A stretch of DNA of 64,000 bases. Origin: Tetrapyrgos nigripes. Taxonomy: Eukaryota > Basidiomycota > Agaricomycetes > Agaricales > Campanellaceae. Below, in pieces: positions 10,021 to 21,989 of the stretch. Location: assembly GCA_013368315.1 (NCBI GenBank), contig JAACJM010000062.1, positions 310,001 through 374,000 of the forward strand, in the 5' to 3' direction. Numbering within the stretch: the first letter of the stretch is position 1; the number at the start of each line of letters is the position of its first letter. The translations under genes were made by a program, and so were the position numbers. A model generated the notes under the pieces. The model saw only the letters and a program-made list of their open reading frames with translations. It was not told where the DNA came from and did no database searches.

Positions 10021-13000
10021 TACTAGATAACACGTTGTGGCAAATTTCCTTCAAGGGCTGCCACAAAGACGGTCCGAAAGCCCGTGCTGTGGGTCTAATA
10101 GAGTGGTCGAACGTGCGGAGACTAAGTCCCAGTCGTCGGCGGGTGATTTCGAATCAGGCGGGTCCAGCGGGGTAGGCTGCGCGGCAGTACTCCAGTCACA
10201 GCCAGTCACCTCAAACAAGCTCAACCTAGGAATGGAGGCAGAATTGAATCACTCACATATCCGTTTGCGATCAACTTGGAGATTGACAGGAGGCGTATAT
10301 GTAGATTGACAGTCCTAATTGGCGGGCGATTGGCGGACGAGTCGATTCACGAACGTGGTTTCTCTACGAGACATTTCTGGAGTCGCCGGTGGATACTGCC
10401 ATAACAAGTCATATGTCAAAAAAGTCTAGCATAGTGGTATGCTTTTGACTTACTGGTTCCTGAAATGAATGGTAGGGGCCCCATGACCCGAGTGAGGAAC
10501 AAAGCTGAGTGGAATCTAGTGAGAAACATGCACTGCTTTGTTATTCAACGGAAGAGCGGTGCCGAAGAGCACTTACCCTAGAAGCAGACTGCCCGACGAA
10601 TTGGGATAGGTATGGCGTCGGTATCCCGTACTATATCCACAGTAAGTGAGCTCGGATACACATCTACATAATTTAATACCAGCTGTAGTAACCGGTACCA
10701 AGGTAATTAGATGCAAGTTTTCATACGTACTGGGGGTTGGTTGCAACATACTGACTTCTGTTCTTTCTGATGGATGCATTCGTGGCGCAGAATGGAGAAT
10801 TCATTAAAAATTTTCAAGAAGCCTCCCGCGTAAGTTTTGAAAATTTGAAGGCATATCCTATCGATGGTGGAGGTCAGTTGGAGATGAGAGGAGCCCAGAC
10901 ACGTTTGTTGCAGTCCATTGTCCACCGCGGTCCACCGCGTCGCGTCGTATCAGTCAGCTGGATTGAGTCTTGTTAACGTGTGCTTTTCTTGTCGATGTCT
11001 GGAGCTTTTCTATCATCGAAGTCCTTCATTCCTTATTGCTGATGACAGATTGAGGAGGAGAGACTGGGTTGGGATCAGAAATGAGAAGAAGCAAGGATGG
11101 AAGGAAGCTGAGACATTCAGAGTCCGACGGTGTCCGAGGACAAGTCTGAGTCGCCCACGAGCACGTCTGTGATGTAACACGTGAACTAGGAATCCGGGCA
11201 AGTTTTTTGGAGGAGCCTTAATGTACTCGTAGCGCACTAGCTTGGTTATCACTACTACGAGAAACCGGTGGTCAATGGCAGGACGTTTGACCCAAGTTTG
11301 ACCTGCCCCCCGAACCCGAGCAAGTTTTGTACAACTCAAATGCTGGGAGTCAAGGTCTTACACTGCAAAACCTTTCACAATATGTACATGTCTCTTTGTA
11401 CAAGTTGATCTCGCGGTACATCTACAGCGTGTTCAATACAAAACCCTTGGACAATCGCGCTTAGGGGCTCGGATTACGCAAAGTTTGATGGAGCGGAGTT
11501 TGAATTCCAACGTCTCTCAAATTCCTTCACAAGACTCAAGACTCGGACGCGCTGTTCTTGTTTCTTGTTTCCTGCCTCCATCCCAAAGTCTCCTGAAGTC
11601 TAAGCTCAGCACAGTGAAGAAAAAAAGAAGAGAAGGGGGGGAGAAGATAAGAAGAGACGAAGCGACTGTCGTCTTCCATGTGAATACTAGTTTTCTTTCG
11701 TCGATCCTTGCACCGTGTTAAAGCGCTGGTCCATAGGCAATCCGTAAACCAAGTACGCATGCGTCGTATGCGTATGCATTGGTAATGAGGATCCGGTTCG
11801 AACCACAAGTCATGGTGTCGAATTTAGAGACAACGGTTCTGACTCTTGAGGGTGGGGTTGGACCGCCGTAGTCAGCCAGGCGCCAGCCTGTGAATCATCC
11901 ATCTTCTGATTCGGACTGGGTCCCAGTCTGACTGAAAGCTTATACACCTACTAGAGCCGACAAATGCAGATACAAGTGAGCGGGGTTTTCATCCTCATCC
12001 TCTTTCAGCAGAGCTTAACCTTACATTTCAGCACAAGTCCCATTTCTTCACCCTGAAAAGCCGTCTCGCAGTTAATCTGTTTGACATAGATGTCGACTAT
12101 GACATCTCTTCATCCATTGCCGACAAATCATTCGCTCCGCTGGCTGCGCAGCATACGGGGACACTTGGAGTCTTCGGGCTTACCGTAACCGACGCTATAG
12201 CCTATTGTTGTGTTCCTGATGACTTTGCTTCAAGATTTGGGAGTTGAGAGTTTTAAGGATTGGGTTGGGAACGAAGGTATGTAGCACCGCGTTCGCTTTT
12301 GGTGCTTCCATGTTGAGCACTACCGACAGGAACGTAGAGTTCCAAATCTATAACAGAACGAGGCTTGTTATGGTCGCTCCTGCCGGCTTCTATCAGCCTA
12401 CTCTTCAGGACTCTACTTTGTCGCGGTTCCATCCTCGCTAGACATCGATGCCCCGAACCCCACGCTGGCCCCATCAGCTACCTCTGATACCTCCAAGCGG
12501 CCTCCGACAACGTCACTCCTTTCATTCGATTCCAAACGTCCTGTTTGCCTGCTCATCATCCCGCCAGTCCCATCTCTACCCTCCTGCATTGGCTTCTTCG
12601 TTCCAGAGGCATCTTTTACCCTGGCATGAACCCACGCCGTCATTGGCGTGCCTTTGTGTCCGAAATTGGCACCACTCTTTGCTTGGAGGCTGGGAGGTCA
12701 TGTCACGTAGTCACGCATCATGACTATCTGTCACACTTGCCAGATTTGAAAGTCTCTGCGTCCCTTTCTGGACTTGTTATCATTCCCGATTTCCGCAAGC
12801 TGCGACTAGAAAGAACGCGTCTTGATTCCCCGTACTTTCCAGTTTCAGTGCATGGGTAGCACTCTCCGCTGTGTCTGCGTCCTCCAGTTCATGGCATTCC
12901 ATAACTTTTCCTCGAGGGCCTTTTCCTCGTCTTTTCACATCACCTGCTCTCCTCGCGATCATATGGCTTTATAGCCAATAGAGCCTACGTCTGAGCAAAT

Positions 13001-13675
13001 TGATTACGTGGTTATACTGGAAGCTTTCGGGAAGATTTAGGATTTCCTAAGGAGTATAGCCATGCGGGGCAGATGAAGTTCGAGCTAACTTCGAGGAGAA
13101 GATGTAGGAGAAGATGCGGAAGCGTGGAGCAGATCTGGGACATGGAAGCGCCGCTGTTTCTGACAATCTTACGTCCTCCTTGCAGCAATACAGTGAATAA
13201 GTCTCAAATGTCTCCCTAAAACTGTGGTTATACAGCTTGACTACGAAGAGTGTGCTGCTACAGGACTCAATCGACTGCCTACTAGATTCTCTGTCCAATG
13301 AATTATACACATCGTACGTTTTCAAATCAAAACATTTACTCAAGTAGTTGGCTGTAATCAATCGGCAGTAAAATTGCGCTTGGGTTTGAACTGTCATTTT
13401 CGCCCTGAAATGGTTTTCTTCTACCCAATCCTCGTTTCTTTCCTCTCCATTCTTCCTCCTTTTACCGGTCAGACCCTTATCTTGACAATGCTTATCGCCA
13501 TCAATAAATACATACAGCGGGAATCATTTAAACAACTGCTGGTGCCAATGGGAGTCTATGGAATGTCCACTTTCCTTTGGTCATATGGCTCTGAGAACCA
13601 TAAACTCAAAACCTATAAATACCTAGAATTAGCGTACCTCGACGTATCCCCATCTCGTCCGGATCCACCGTGTCC
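10021..13675. other. Gene-poor region with unrecognised coding-like fragments
   Basis: No confident gene was found. Two plus-strand stretches look coding but do not match a family I know: 10770-10976, and a set of frames between about 11966 and 12860. In the latter an ATG exon at 11966 could splice at a CAG near 12032 into a 70-codon stretch. Further open stretches follow in shifting frames (12244-12441, 12440-12625, 12545-12859). The repeated frame changes suggest a decayed gene or several missed introns. Confidence 0.35.
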
Positions 13676-15495
13676 ATGTACAATAGATACGGGTACAACA
13701 AGTTTTTCGGTGCTTGGATTCCTCTCTGGCTACCAAGATCGTCCCTGCTAATCTCTATTTTGTTGGTTCTGTGTTCGAGTATCACCTCCACGGTTGAGTG
13801 GTGTACTTCTCCTCAGTTTGAGTCTCAACTGACGTATAAGAACTTTACAGACCTTTGGATACGATGGGTCAATGATGTGAATACTTCTCCCCTGTCACCT
13901 TTCGATAATCGTCTTCTAACCTCATCCCTTCTCTTAAAGCAACGGGCTCAACATCCTCCCCTCCTACACTAACTACTTCTCTCTCACCCCCGCCACCACA
14001 GGCCTCAACACCGCCTCTCTCTGGATTGGAGGTTGCATCGCCGGCCTCACCTACGGCAAAATCACCGACTCCATAGGCCGCCGCCCTGCCCTCTTCTGGG
14101 CAGCCATTTGCACCCTCATCGCCGTTGTCCTCCAAACCGCAGCACAAAACATTGCCATGTTCGTCATTGCCCGAATTATCCTCGGTTTCGGAACTTCCGC
14201 ATCTGGATTGACAGGTCCAGCATACTTGGCCGAAACCTTACCTCTACACTGGCGAGGATGGGGTTTGGGCATGTTTAATGATTTTTATTACGTTGGAGGC
14301 CTTGTCGCAGCAGGGATTACGTACGGAACTTCGTTCATGTCGTCAACCTGGGCATGGCGTATTCCTTCCCTTATCCAAGGCGTATTCAGCCTCTTCTGCA
14401 TCATCATCATCCCATTCATCCCCGAATCTCCTCGGTGGCTTCTCTTCCGTGGTCGAAGAGACGAAGCTCATCTCGTCCTAGCGCAAACGTATTCCAATGG
14501 AGATCTGGAAGATAAAGTCATTTTGGCGCAGTTAAAGGAAATTGAGGATACTTTCGAGTATGAAAAGAACGCGGGGGAGACGTTGAGTGTGATGCAGATA
14601 TTTAGGACGAGGACGGCTAGGAAGAGGGTGTTGTTGGCTGTTTCAGTGGCGGTGTTTAGTACGATTGCTGGTGAGTATTGTCATCTCGTCCACGAAAGCA
14701 AAAGCTTATATGGTTCAGGAAATGTTATTGCCTCATATTACCTTGGCTCGATGCTTACAAATGCAGGGATATCTAGCACCACAAAGCAGCTACAAATCGT
14801 AAGTCTTCTCCCATCCCTTTTCCTTCGCCTACATATACTAAGCAGCATGCGGGGTGGATACACAGAACATCATCCTAAATGCATTCTGCCTCGTATGCTC
14901 CATCTTCGGAACGTACTACATCGACAAATGGGGCCGTAAGATGACCGCAGCAATCAGCACAATGCTCTTGACCGTGTTCCTCTTCCTCGTCGGCGCTCTA
15001 ACGAAAGTATTCGGCAACTCGAGTAACACATCTGGTGTTTACGGTACTGTAGCGATGATATTCCTCTTCCAAGGCGCGTATAGTATTGGATGGACACCAG
15101 TTTTGTATCTCTACCCACCGGAGGTACTCAATTACCCAATACGCGCAAATGGACTGGGGGTATTTCAGTTCTTCCTCAACGGCGCTGCGTAAGTGGTTCA
15201 AGGATGTTTTTATCTTAAAATTAATTTCTAATTCATATTATGCAGTCTCCTCATTGTATTCACAATGCCTATCTCACTCGCCAGCATTGGTTGGAAAACA
15301 TACATGATCAACGGAGCTTGGGATGTCGTCATGCTTTTCGCGATTCTGTATTACTGGATCGAGACAAAGGGCAAGACGTTGGAAGAGATTGACGAGCTGA
15401 TTGAGGGGAAGAAACATAGCGATGTGCCTGATTTGGAGAAGATTATAAAAGGAGAGGAGGTGATCCAGGTTGAGTACGAGGAAAAGGGTTTGTAG
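13676..15495 (+). CDS. MFS sugar transporter (hexose/lactose-permease type)
   Basis: Six exons close in phase to 505 residues: 13676-13792, 13851-13867, 13940-14670, 14719-14798, 14866-15188 and 15246-15495. The start MYNRYGYNKF directly precedes TM1. Family signatures are visible: FGYDGNGLN after TM1, GKITDSIGRRPA in the TM2-3 loop, RIILGFG in TM4, PESPRWLL at the end of TM6, YYIDKWGRK in the TM8-9 loop, and ETKGKTLEEIDELI at the C-terminal end. The D-x-x-GRR loops, PESPR and ETKG together identify the sugar porter branch, which brings sugars in by proton symport across the plasma membrane. Exon 2 is only 17 nt. The nearest neighbour on the right is an unrelated worn region; regulation cannot be read from the sequence. 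Confidence 0.92.
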
Positions 15496-16478
15496 GGACT
15501 GCAAGTTGTTTGTATACTTGGTTGTTCCTCTGCCTTGCCAATTTGATCCCGTGCGTATCAAGTGCTCTCAACTGGTCTAGCTTGACTATTAGGTTGGTGG
15601 AGATTTTCGATCAACTTGTCCATTGACAATGTTGGTGAACTCGTTTGGGAATCAGATCTTGGCCACTTTAACATATGTATGTATATCCTACTAGCCATTC
15701 CATATCTTGTCCTTCCCAGTTCTACAATGACGTCCTATAAACTCTCTACTCTCCCAAACTCATGCGTTTCAGTTGCCCTTAACCGCGACACATTCATAAA
15801 TGCATCAGCCTTCTTCACTCTTGCCCCTCCTTTTCCACTCCTGGGTACGACGTCCCGTGAATCCACTCCATTTTATCCAGCAAAGAAGCGGATGGAAGGA
15901 GGGGCTAGTATGTCGATATCTTGTGCAGAGGTGAGGACGGTTATGGGATTGTCGACAACGTGTAATGGTCAGAAGCCAGGGTCGAAGAAGATGAAGTCGC
16001 TGGCGTGAGGTTTCGGGCGTTGTCGAGAATGTGTAGAGGTAGATTGCGGTACAAAGAGGAAGTTGCTGACGCCGGCGTGAAGTATACACTGGCATCGTCT
16101 CTGAAGAGCCACTCATCAGAGTGCGTATCGGATTGTCTCGCCATGATGTATTGGAAGAAGATTTCCGCTAGAATCTCTGCTGGAGCAGTTCTGATGTCGG
16201 AAGCTGTAAGCTTTCGCTCAATGATCTCCTGACAATGTAGAGATCAACCTGCGTCAGCTGACACAGTTTGGCGATGCGTTGTGACAGTACTCACAGTAGA
16301 CTCTACGGGAGTCATTACACTTCAGTACAAGAGTGCCAAGGACACCTCCGAAGCTAGGAAGACAGAAGAAGTTAGAACACAGTCGTAACGCAGAACCCAT
16401 CAGCTCAGCCAAGTAGCATTCAGAGTTGAGAGCTACTCACTCTGGATCAACTGTTAATCGGTTAGGCTTCGTAGTTCA
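15496..16478. other. 3' flank of the transporter and unassigned sequence
   Basis: The first about 400 bp are likely transporter 3'-UTR and spacer. The rest contains a possible F-box remnant on the minus strand (see 15941-16232) and antisense open frames. No other gene is supported. Confidence 0.4.
15941..16232 (-). pseudogene. Possible F-box-like N-terminal remnant
   Basis: After a possible splice acceptor (CATTGTCAG at about 16233) the minus strand reads IRTAPAEILAEIFFQYI. This resembles the fungal F-box start 'LPxEILxEIF'. The frame runs about 95 codons, then stops at 15941; an adjacent frame also stays open. No LRR or downstream exon could be chained to it. Such F-box-like proteins are very common in basidiomycetes and recruit substrates to SCF ubiquitin ligases. 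The call rests on a short motif only. Confidence 0.25.
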
Positions 16479-16492
16479 AGCTAGAAGAGTTG

Positions 16493-17678
16493 TTTTTTTT
16501 TTTTTTTTTTTTTTTTTTTTTGGAGGAGCGTTATGTACTTACAGTGCACCGACTCGGTCGTCACACTGCAAGAAACCCGCGGTCTGCGTAAGGATTGGAA
16601 ACCTCACTAGGTAGAAATGGGTAGCATAAGACATAGCATAGGAACATAGACATAAACATAGGATTGCCGAGACAGGGCTTGTTAAGCCTCCCCGAGGAAA
16701 TGCTTTTACGCACTGAGTGTGGGACTCAGAGTCTCCCCGAGGGTTAGGACGTCTTGCCTATCTGCCTCGGGGGCCGGTTTGTCGGCGTAAATCAGACTCA
16801 ATACCCACTAAAACCCCGGTATTCGTAACCCAGTCATCCGGCAGGGTATGTTCCATTTTGAGCAGCCCTTGCCACGTTGCGCGCACTAAATTCGGGCTTA
16901 CTCCCTTTCTTCCGTACTTCCGACCTGCCATGCGGCGGTCGAGTTGGAAACGTTCGTTGATCATAAACGACCATCTGGCCTCTATCTCTCTCCTCGTGAA
17001 GGCTACATTGTCCTTTCGTATTACCCTCTCGCACCTTAGCTTCCAGATAAGGTATGCTGACTCTGCTATTAAGATTCTCCAGAGCCGTTCTTCTCCTGAT
17101 TTTCTAGTGCCTACTGGGGTTTGCAAGACGGCTAGACCTGCTCCTACTATTGTCCCTAGCGCAGGGCGTTCCCAATCCAGGGCTCGGTTCTTTCTCTCCC
17201 ACAATTTCCCCGTCAACTCCCAGATTAACTCTTGTCCTGGGCTTTCACAGCCTACTAGGATGTGGGTTATATCTTCTACCTTGTGGTCGTGTTGGCACAT
17301 CGCTCTCGCTCTAACTTCCGGGGAATAACTCGTTCTATCCCAGTGCGTGCCTGTCATGTATGCGTCGTTTGCAATCATCCATAGGAAATACCTGGTTTTC
17401 CTCTCAAGATCCTTAGAACGAATGGATTTCCATATGGTGCTATCGGTCGGTGCAATCCCGAAGAGGGACTGTGCTTGTGATTTTACCTGACCCAGGACGT
17501 TGCTTGTTCTAGGCCTTTGTGGCGTCTTATCCGCCCTCAGTTGTCGTATTGCGTTATACGCCAGTTTTTGGGTGAGTGCGTTTAATTTTACACCGGTCAC
17601 TTTTAGCTCAGGGGGGATCTCTAGGGCAATGGCATCCTCTCGATCCTTGTTCGTCGCTGCCCCAGCCAGTGCGTCTGC
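16493..17678 (-). mobile_element. 5'-truncated non-LTR retrotransposon (LINE, Tad1-like) with target duplication and poly(A)
   Basis: A run of about 29 T at 16493-16521 on the plus strand is the poly(A) tail of a minus-strand insertion. The site is flanked by matching direct repeats AGCTAGAAGAGTTG(TT) at 16479-16492 and 17679-17694, a 14-16-bp target duplication. Poly(A), variable-length duplication and loss of the 5' end are the marks of target-primed reverse transcription. Confidence 0.88.
16758..17678 (-). pseudogene. LINE ORF2 C-terminal end (zf-RVT region), 5'-truncated
   Basis: About 306 codons are open up to the stop at 16758, starting inside the protein because the element is cut at 17678. 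The segment MIANDAYMTGTHW, followed by CQHDHKVEDITHILVGCE and a tryptophan-rich stretch, matches the zf-RVT zinc-binding tail of Tad1/L1-like reverse transcriptases. The endonuclease and RT catalytic domains are missing, so this copy cannot move on its own. The in-frame ATG further left on the minus strand (near 17708) belongs to flanking host DNA and is not the true start. Confidence 0.82.
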
Positions 17679-17860
17679 AGCTAGAAGAGTTGTTGAAGGA
17701 CATTTCAAACTCCGCTTCTTTTATGGGCAAGCTGATTTCTTTAAGACGTTTTGGGGGAGAATGTCTCGTTGCCCATAAAGGCAAGTTAATACTGGTACAT
17801 TCTGACAGTATCAAATGAGTAGATAAGATAAGAGAGCAGATACGCATTGCAAGACCAAGA

Positions 17861-19594
17861 TCAAGAAAGCAAGGAAGCAAAACAACCATCATAATCCACG
17901 AAAACATCAGGATATTCCTCCAATCTTTCCATTAAAATCCTCAGCATGTCTTGTACATCTTCCCGTTTGCAAACAGGGACAATAGGTTTCCACTCATCTG
18001 CTCTGCCATATGGAATACGTCTCCAGAGAACATGAAGTGTAAACGAGACTCGGTCAAGCGTTGGGGTAGCGGTGATGAGATTTTGGGTGATCAGTCGATG
18101 CTGAACGTCAAGATGCCAAGGGATTTCGTCCTTGAACGCATGATTCACGCGCAGTCGTAGCTCGTGCAAGGATTTGAGATGACACCACGCTTCGGAGGCA
18201 CTTATGATATCCTATGCAGAGGTTCAGTCAGTGGTCCATAATCGCGAGATACGAGTGCAATCACCTTGTCCAGCACTTCCTCTCGAGTTATCGCAGAGTT
18301 GGGTGGAACATGGACGGTATAAGGACCGGAATGATTAAGTGCCAGCGTTTCGAGAGTAGGGAACAATTCCTCCAGAGAAAGCCCGACAATCCACGGCATC
18401 GGTACCTCGAGCAGTGTCAACTGACTCGCCACGACTTCGGAGAAAGTTATGCTTTTGAGTTGTACTCCGGAACGAGTACTCGGATTTGTTGGAGACGGGA
18501 AGCGAGAAATTGCCTGATACGTGGTGACCTCACGAAGTTCCTCTGATACCAATAGAGCGAGGACTTGGAAAGGACACCGGACAATACGAAGAGCCGGGAG
18601 TTGAATGGGTTTGGGGTTGACGTTCCTCGGCATGACGAACGTTTTGAGATTGTCAAGGTAAAGCTCTTGAAGGGCAGGCAGGCGTTCCAAAGATTTTCTG
18701 AGTGCAGGGATGCTGAAAGAACTTTCAGTGACGTCTCGTAAAGATCGGTCAGAGTCTAGAAGGAGATCCAGCTCTAGAACCTTGAGCGATGGAAGCTCTC
18801 CATTAGCGTCAATAAGGCACTCGAAGACTCCCCATTTGTCGGTTCGAATTTCCTCGAGCCGTGCAGTCGTAATCCCCAAGTGGATCTTCGAAGTCAAAGA
18901 GCCCGAACAACTTCGAAGAGTGAACGAAGTAAGCGGTATGATTTGCAGATTCTCTATGTTTTCCACTGTAACTTCATCAAAGTGACACTCCAGAAAAGAG
19001 AGCCTCCGTAGACGCTTCAACTTGGTGAGGCTCGCCAGTATCCTCGGAAGAATCATCACCGAGTGGAAGACTAGGGATTGGAGATTTTCGAATCGGGAAA
19101 ATGCCGGTAAATAGATGTTAAGGCATTCACGGTAAAGCTTCAAACGGATGCTTTCCGGACCACTGTTAGGGGATGGCCAATCTCTGAAAGTGCATTCTCG
19201 GATGAAACGCGCTAGAGAGATGGCGGAGGGTTTGTCAGCGTTGACTTTGCTGCAAAAATCGACATATCCTGCCCTGGGGAAGGCGTTGTGGCCGATACCA
19301 GATATGTTCAAATATTGGAAAAGGAGAGGTATGGTGATGCCTCGTAGGAGACGACATGACAGAGAGATATTGGACAATATTTTTTTGCACTCTGAGGCGG
19401 TGAGATCGTCGCAGGGTTGGAAATAGGAAAAGATGGCTTGGTAGATGTCGATGGGAATAGGAATGAGTTCATGGCCGTCTACGTCGTCTGAGAGGCGCTG
19501 TGGATCTGGAAAAGGAGGTTTTTAGACAATTGACGCGTAAAAAAGACAGCACCATACCTTTCCACTCAAGAGTTGCCCATCGGCCCCGAGCCAT
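17861..19594 (-). CDS. F-box-like/LRR-type protein
   Basis: Exons 19594-19558, 19505-18265 and 18211-17861 close in phase to 542 residues. The N-terminus MARGRWATLEW is followed by LIPIPIDIYQAIFSYFQP and then SLSCRLLRGITIPLLFQYL. This is the typical basidiomycete F-box-like arrangement: a proline-marked helix, then 'CR' and 'P.LF' segments. The rest is leucine-rich with repeated 'L..L..L.L' spacing (for example LTKLKRLRRLSFLECHF and LPALQELYLDNL). Such proteins act as substrate adaptors of SCF E3 ligases; the target is unknown. The second intron (18264-18212) was chosen because it removes the stop at 18202 and keeps the frame into an exon ending YDGCFASLLS. The LINE lies about 180 bp beyond its 3' end. 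Confidence 0.75.
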
Positions 19595-20040
19595 ACTTTG
19601 GCGCGTCGCTTCGCGTCCAAAGTGTTGCATAACATGTTAAAGGTGCCTTAAAACCAGGACTGCTGTGCTTACCAGTGTTTTATACGATTTAGACGCGAAA
19701 AGCCGTGCGAGAAGATTTGAAGCGCTCAGAACAGCTACTCGGCTCTTTTTCACCCGAAAGACTCAGATACTGTCCTTGGTTGTGAGTTTGTTGATAAAAC
19801 ACGTCTAGAGGGGTCTTTTTACCTTCTGCTTGCCAGTCGGACACGCTTGAGACACGCTATACAAGAAGAGAGAGGAGGACTGTCACGTGTGCTTTGTTTG
19901 GACCATTCTCCGAATGGAGCAAACAAAGCCAAGCCCACCCTCCTTAAATTCCTCCATCAAGGGACCCTACGTCTGCCTGAAGCCCCCGCAGACGTCCAGC
20001 TCCTCGCTTCTCTTGGTGGAATATCTTCACGGCCTTCAAG
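19595..20040. promoter_or_regulatory. Divergent intergenic region between the F-box gene and the membrane-protein gene
   Basis: This 446-bp gap lies between two genes reading away from each other, so it must hold both promoters. No clear TATA box or named regulatory motif is visible. Confidence 0.4.
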
Positions 20041-21036
20041 ATGTCACCTCATTTCACCACCGTCTTTCTTTTCATCGCGTCGCTCCTTACAGCTATGATC
20101 CTGGGCTTGGAAATTTTACATCCTTTTGCTGCTGCTTTTCTACCTCCCAATGTCTCGCAGGCTCTGGAATGGCAGTCATGTCTTCACTCTAGCGCCCTCG
20201 GATTTGGTGCTGTTCTCTTCGTGCTCTATCAGCTCTTCTTCATCTCCCTTCTCGCCCTGTTCTCATGTTCCATGCGGATACTGAAGTGGTGTGGGATTAA
20301 TTGGGTGGTCGAGAAGCGAGGGGAAAGCGAAGGGGATTTACCAGTAGAGGAAAAGCCCAGTAGTTGGCTATCACCGGAGCCCATCTGTTCGGCTCTCCTT
20401 GTCACTGTCCTCATCTTGAATGATGCCATCTATAACCGTGCCGAAGGTTCCCCTCTCATTCGTGGGTCCTTTGACCGCCTTCTCAGCATCATTCTCGAGG
20501 CACTGCCTATGAGTCTCTTTGAAATGCCAGTCTTGGTAGCGCTGGTCTACGTGATCAGCTGCTGGATGGACAAGCGTTCCGAGTCAAAGATGACCCGCTC
20601 TCAGGATGATTTAGAGGCACAAGCTCCGAACCCGACAAGTCAATGTTTTTCGGGTGCAAAAGTCGCCGCTGTTTCCGGATTTCTTCCAGGTATTGATTCT
20701 AGGAACTACACTCCGTGTAGATATCGTCTGACCATGCAACAGAAAAACGTCCTTCCTCGTACCCAGGGATATATTCGTCCTAGCGTGCCTTATTATTCAT
20801 GCCATAGTGAGCATCAGTCCGTTCATTCCTATCATACCAGTACTGACCGAGAAATCTGCAGTTGTACAATAGTATTGATTGGGCTGTCCTTTTGTTGGTT
20901 TTACTTATTATGGTCTCTTGGGGTTTACTTCATGTTTGTGGTCCCGTCAACGTGTTTTGGTTGTGATTCGGATTGGCTTTCCTCGTTACTCAGGTTTTGG
21001 GCATACAGTAATTGGTGTGTATTAGTACAGTCATAA
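20041..21036 (+). CDS. Multi-pass membrane protein of unknown family
   Basis: The frame is open for 331 codons from ATG at 20041. The first about 215 residues look reliable: TM helix near residues 5-30, another at 57-80, a charged loop (VEKRGESEGDLPVEEKPS), then helices near 112-125 and 155-180, and an acidic loop (RSQDDLEAQAP). From about 20,650 the frame becomes doubtful. A neighbouring frame offers better hydrophobic segments (around 20,690-20,860 and 20,860-20,975) with plausible GT and AG sites, so the true C-terminal half is probably spliced differently. I do not recognise the family. Confidence 0.5.
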   Translation: MSPHFTTVFLFIASLLTAMILGLEILHPFAAAFLPPNVSQALEWQSCLHSSALGFGAVLFVLYQLFFISLLALFSCSMRILKWCGINWVVEKRGESEGDLPVEEKPSSWLSPEPICSALLVTVLILNDAIYNRAEGSPLIRGSFDRLLSIILEALPMSLFEMPVLVALVYVISCWMDKRSESKMTRSQDDLEAQAPNPTSQCFSGAKVAAVSGFLPGIDSRNYTPCRYRLTMQQKNVLPRTQGYIRPSVPYYSCHSEHQSVHSYHTSTDREICSCTIVLIGLSFCWFYLLWSLGVYFMFVVPSTCFGCDSDWLSSLLRFWAYSNWCVLVQS

Positions 21037-21989
21037 TGGTGTCTTTCATGCGTATGTTCTGTCAGGCCGATAGCTTCTTCGCTTTGTGTCGTCGTTCTAT
21101 GGTCTTTGGTGTTGTCCTTGGGTAAAGCCCATACCTCTTGCGTTCATTTCTATGCGTTGAGCTCCGCGAGACGAGTGGAGCGGTCCATCATACGAGATGC
21201 TGATAACGGGGTAAGAGGCATTTCAGATCCTTTCATGAGTACTATAGTAGGTATTTGTCAGGGGAACCAATTGAGCAGCAGGGACGCGACGGCGTTAAAG
21301 GTCCTGCGCATGTGGTAAGCATGGACTTGCATAGACTTTTGGGTCACACGTCCAACCGCTCTACTGTACAGGCTTACCAATACATAGTAAGAGCTACAGA
21401 ACGTTAACGTTTCTCCGGAACTCAAAGACAGACACAAGACAGAGATAAAAAGTACGTTTTCTCGTTAGCTAAGTATCTACTCAGCAAAATGCCATACTCG
21501 CATTTGTTTGAGTAAAAGCTGTTTCTTCCTCTTCCATAAAGAGAGTATATCAAGCCGAAAAGGACTCAAGGACAATAATGTGACAGTGACTGCACCTCCG
21601 AGTCGGTGACCACCGGAAGCAACTAAGTATAAATGTTATCCTGAGCTCTAACGAGAGAGCGCCCGTATTTTATCATATCTGAGCTTAAGTCGACCTGCAA
21701 TGAACTGGCCCTGAAAGTCTTCAGTTCGTCCCGTACGGACGTCGGCCGGACTTGGTTTAAACGTTACCTCAAACTGACCAGTGACGCCAAGGAAGCGCCA
21801 GCAATGCGCATCTTCCGGACTGCGTGGACTTGATGATATACAGGCCGTCTTGAGTACGCGTCGGTCTTCCGGCCGAGTCAACTCACAGATACGCGTCAAC
21901 GAAATCGCCGGCACAAATGGTGGCTGTGCAAGGCCTCTTAAATAACGACCACGTCAGTTTTTCTTCAACATACCCAGGCCGTCGATCTC
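21037..21989. other. Intergenic, no gene seen
   Basis: No recognisable family or spliced frame on either strand. A short minus-strand frame at 21648-21914 has no family signal. The right end holds the promoter of the SDR gene. Confidence 0.4.

Noticed and set aside
10037..10309. 90-codon plus-strand frame
   Set aside because: No domain, no intron logic and no similarity to neighbours; probably chance.
15616..16008. 130-codon plus-strand frame after the sugar transporter
   Set aside because: Likely antisense of a decayed minus-strand frame; no recognised domain.
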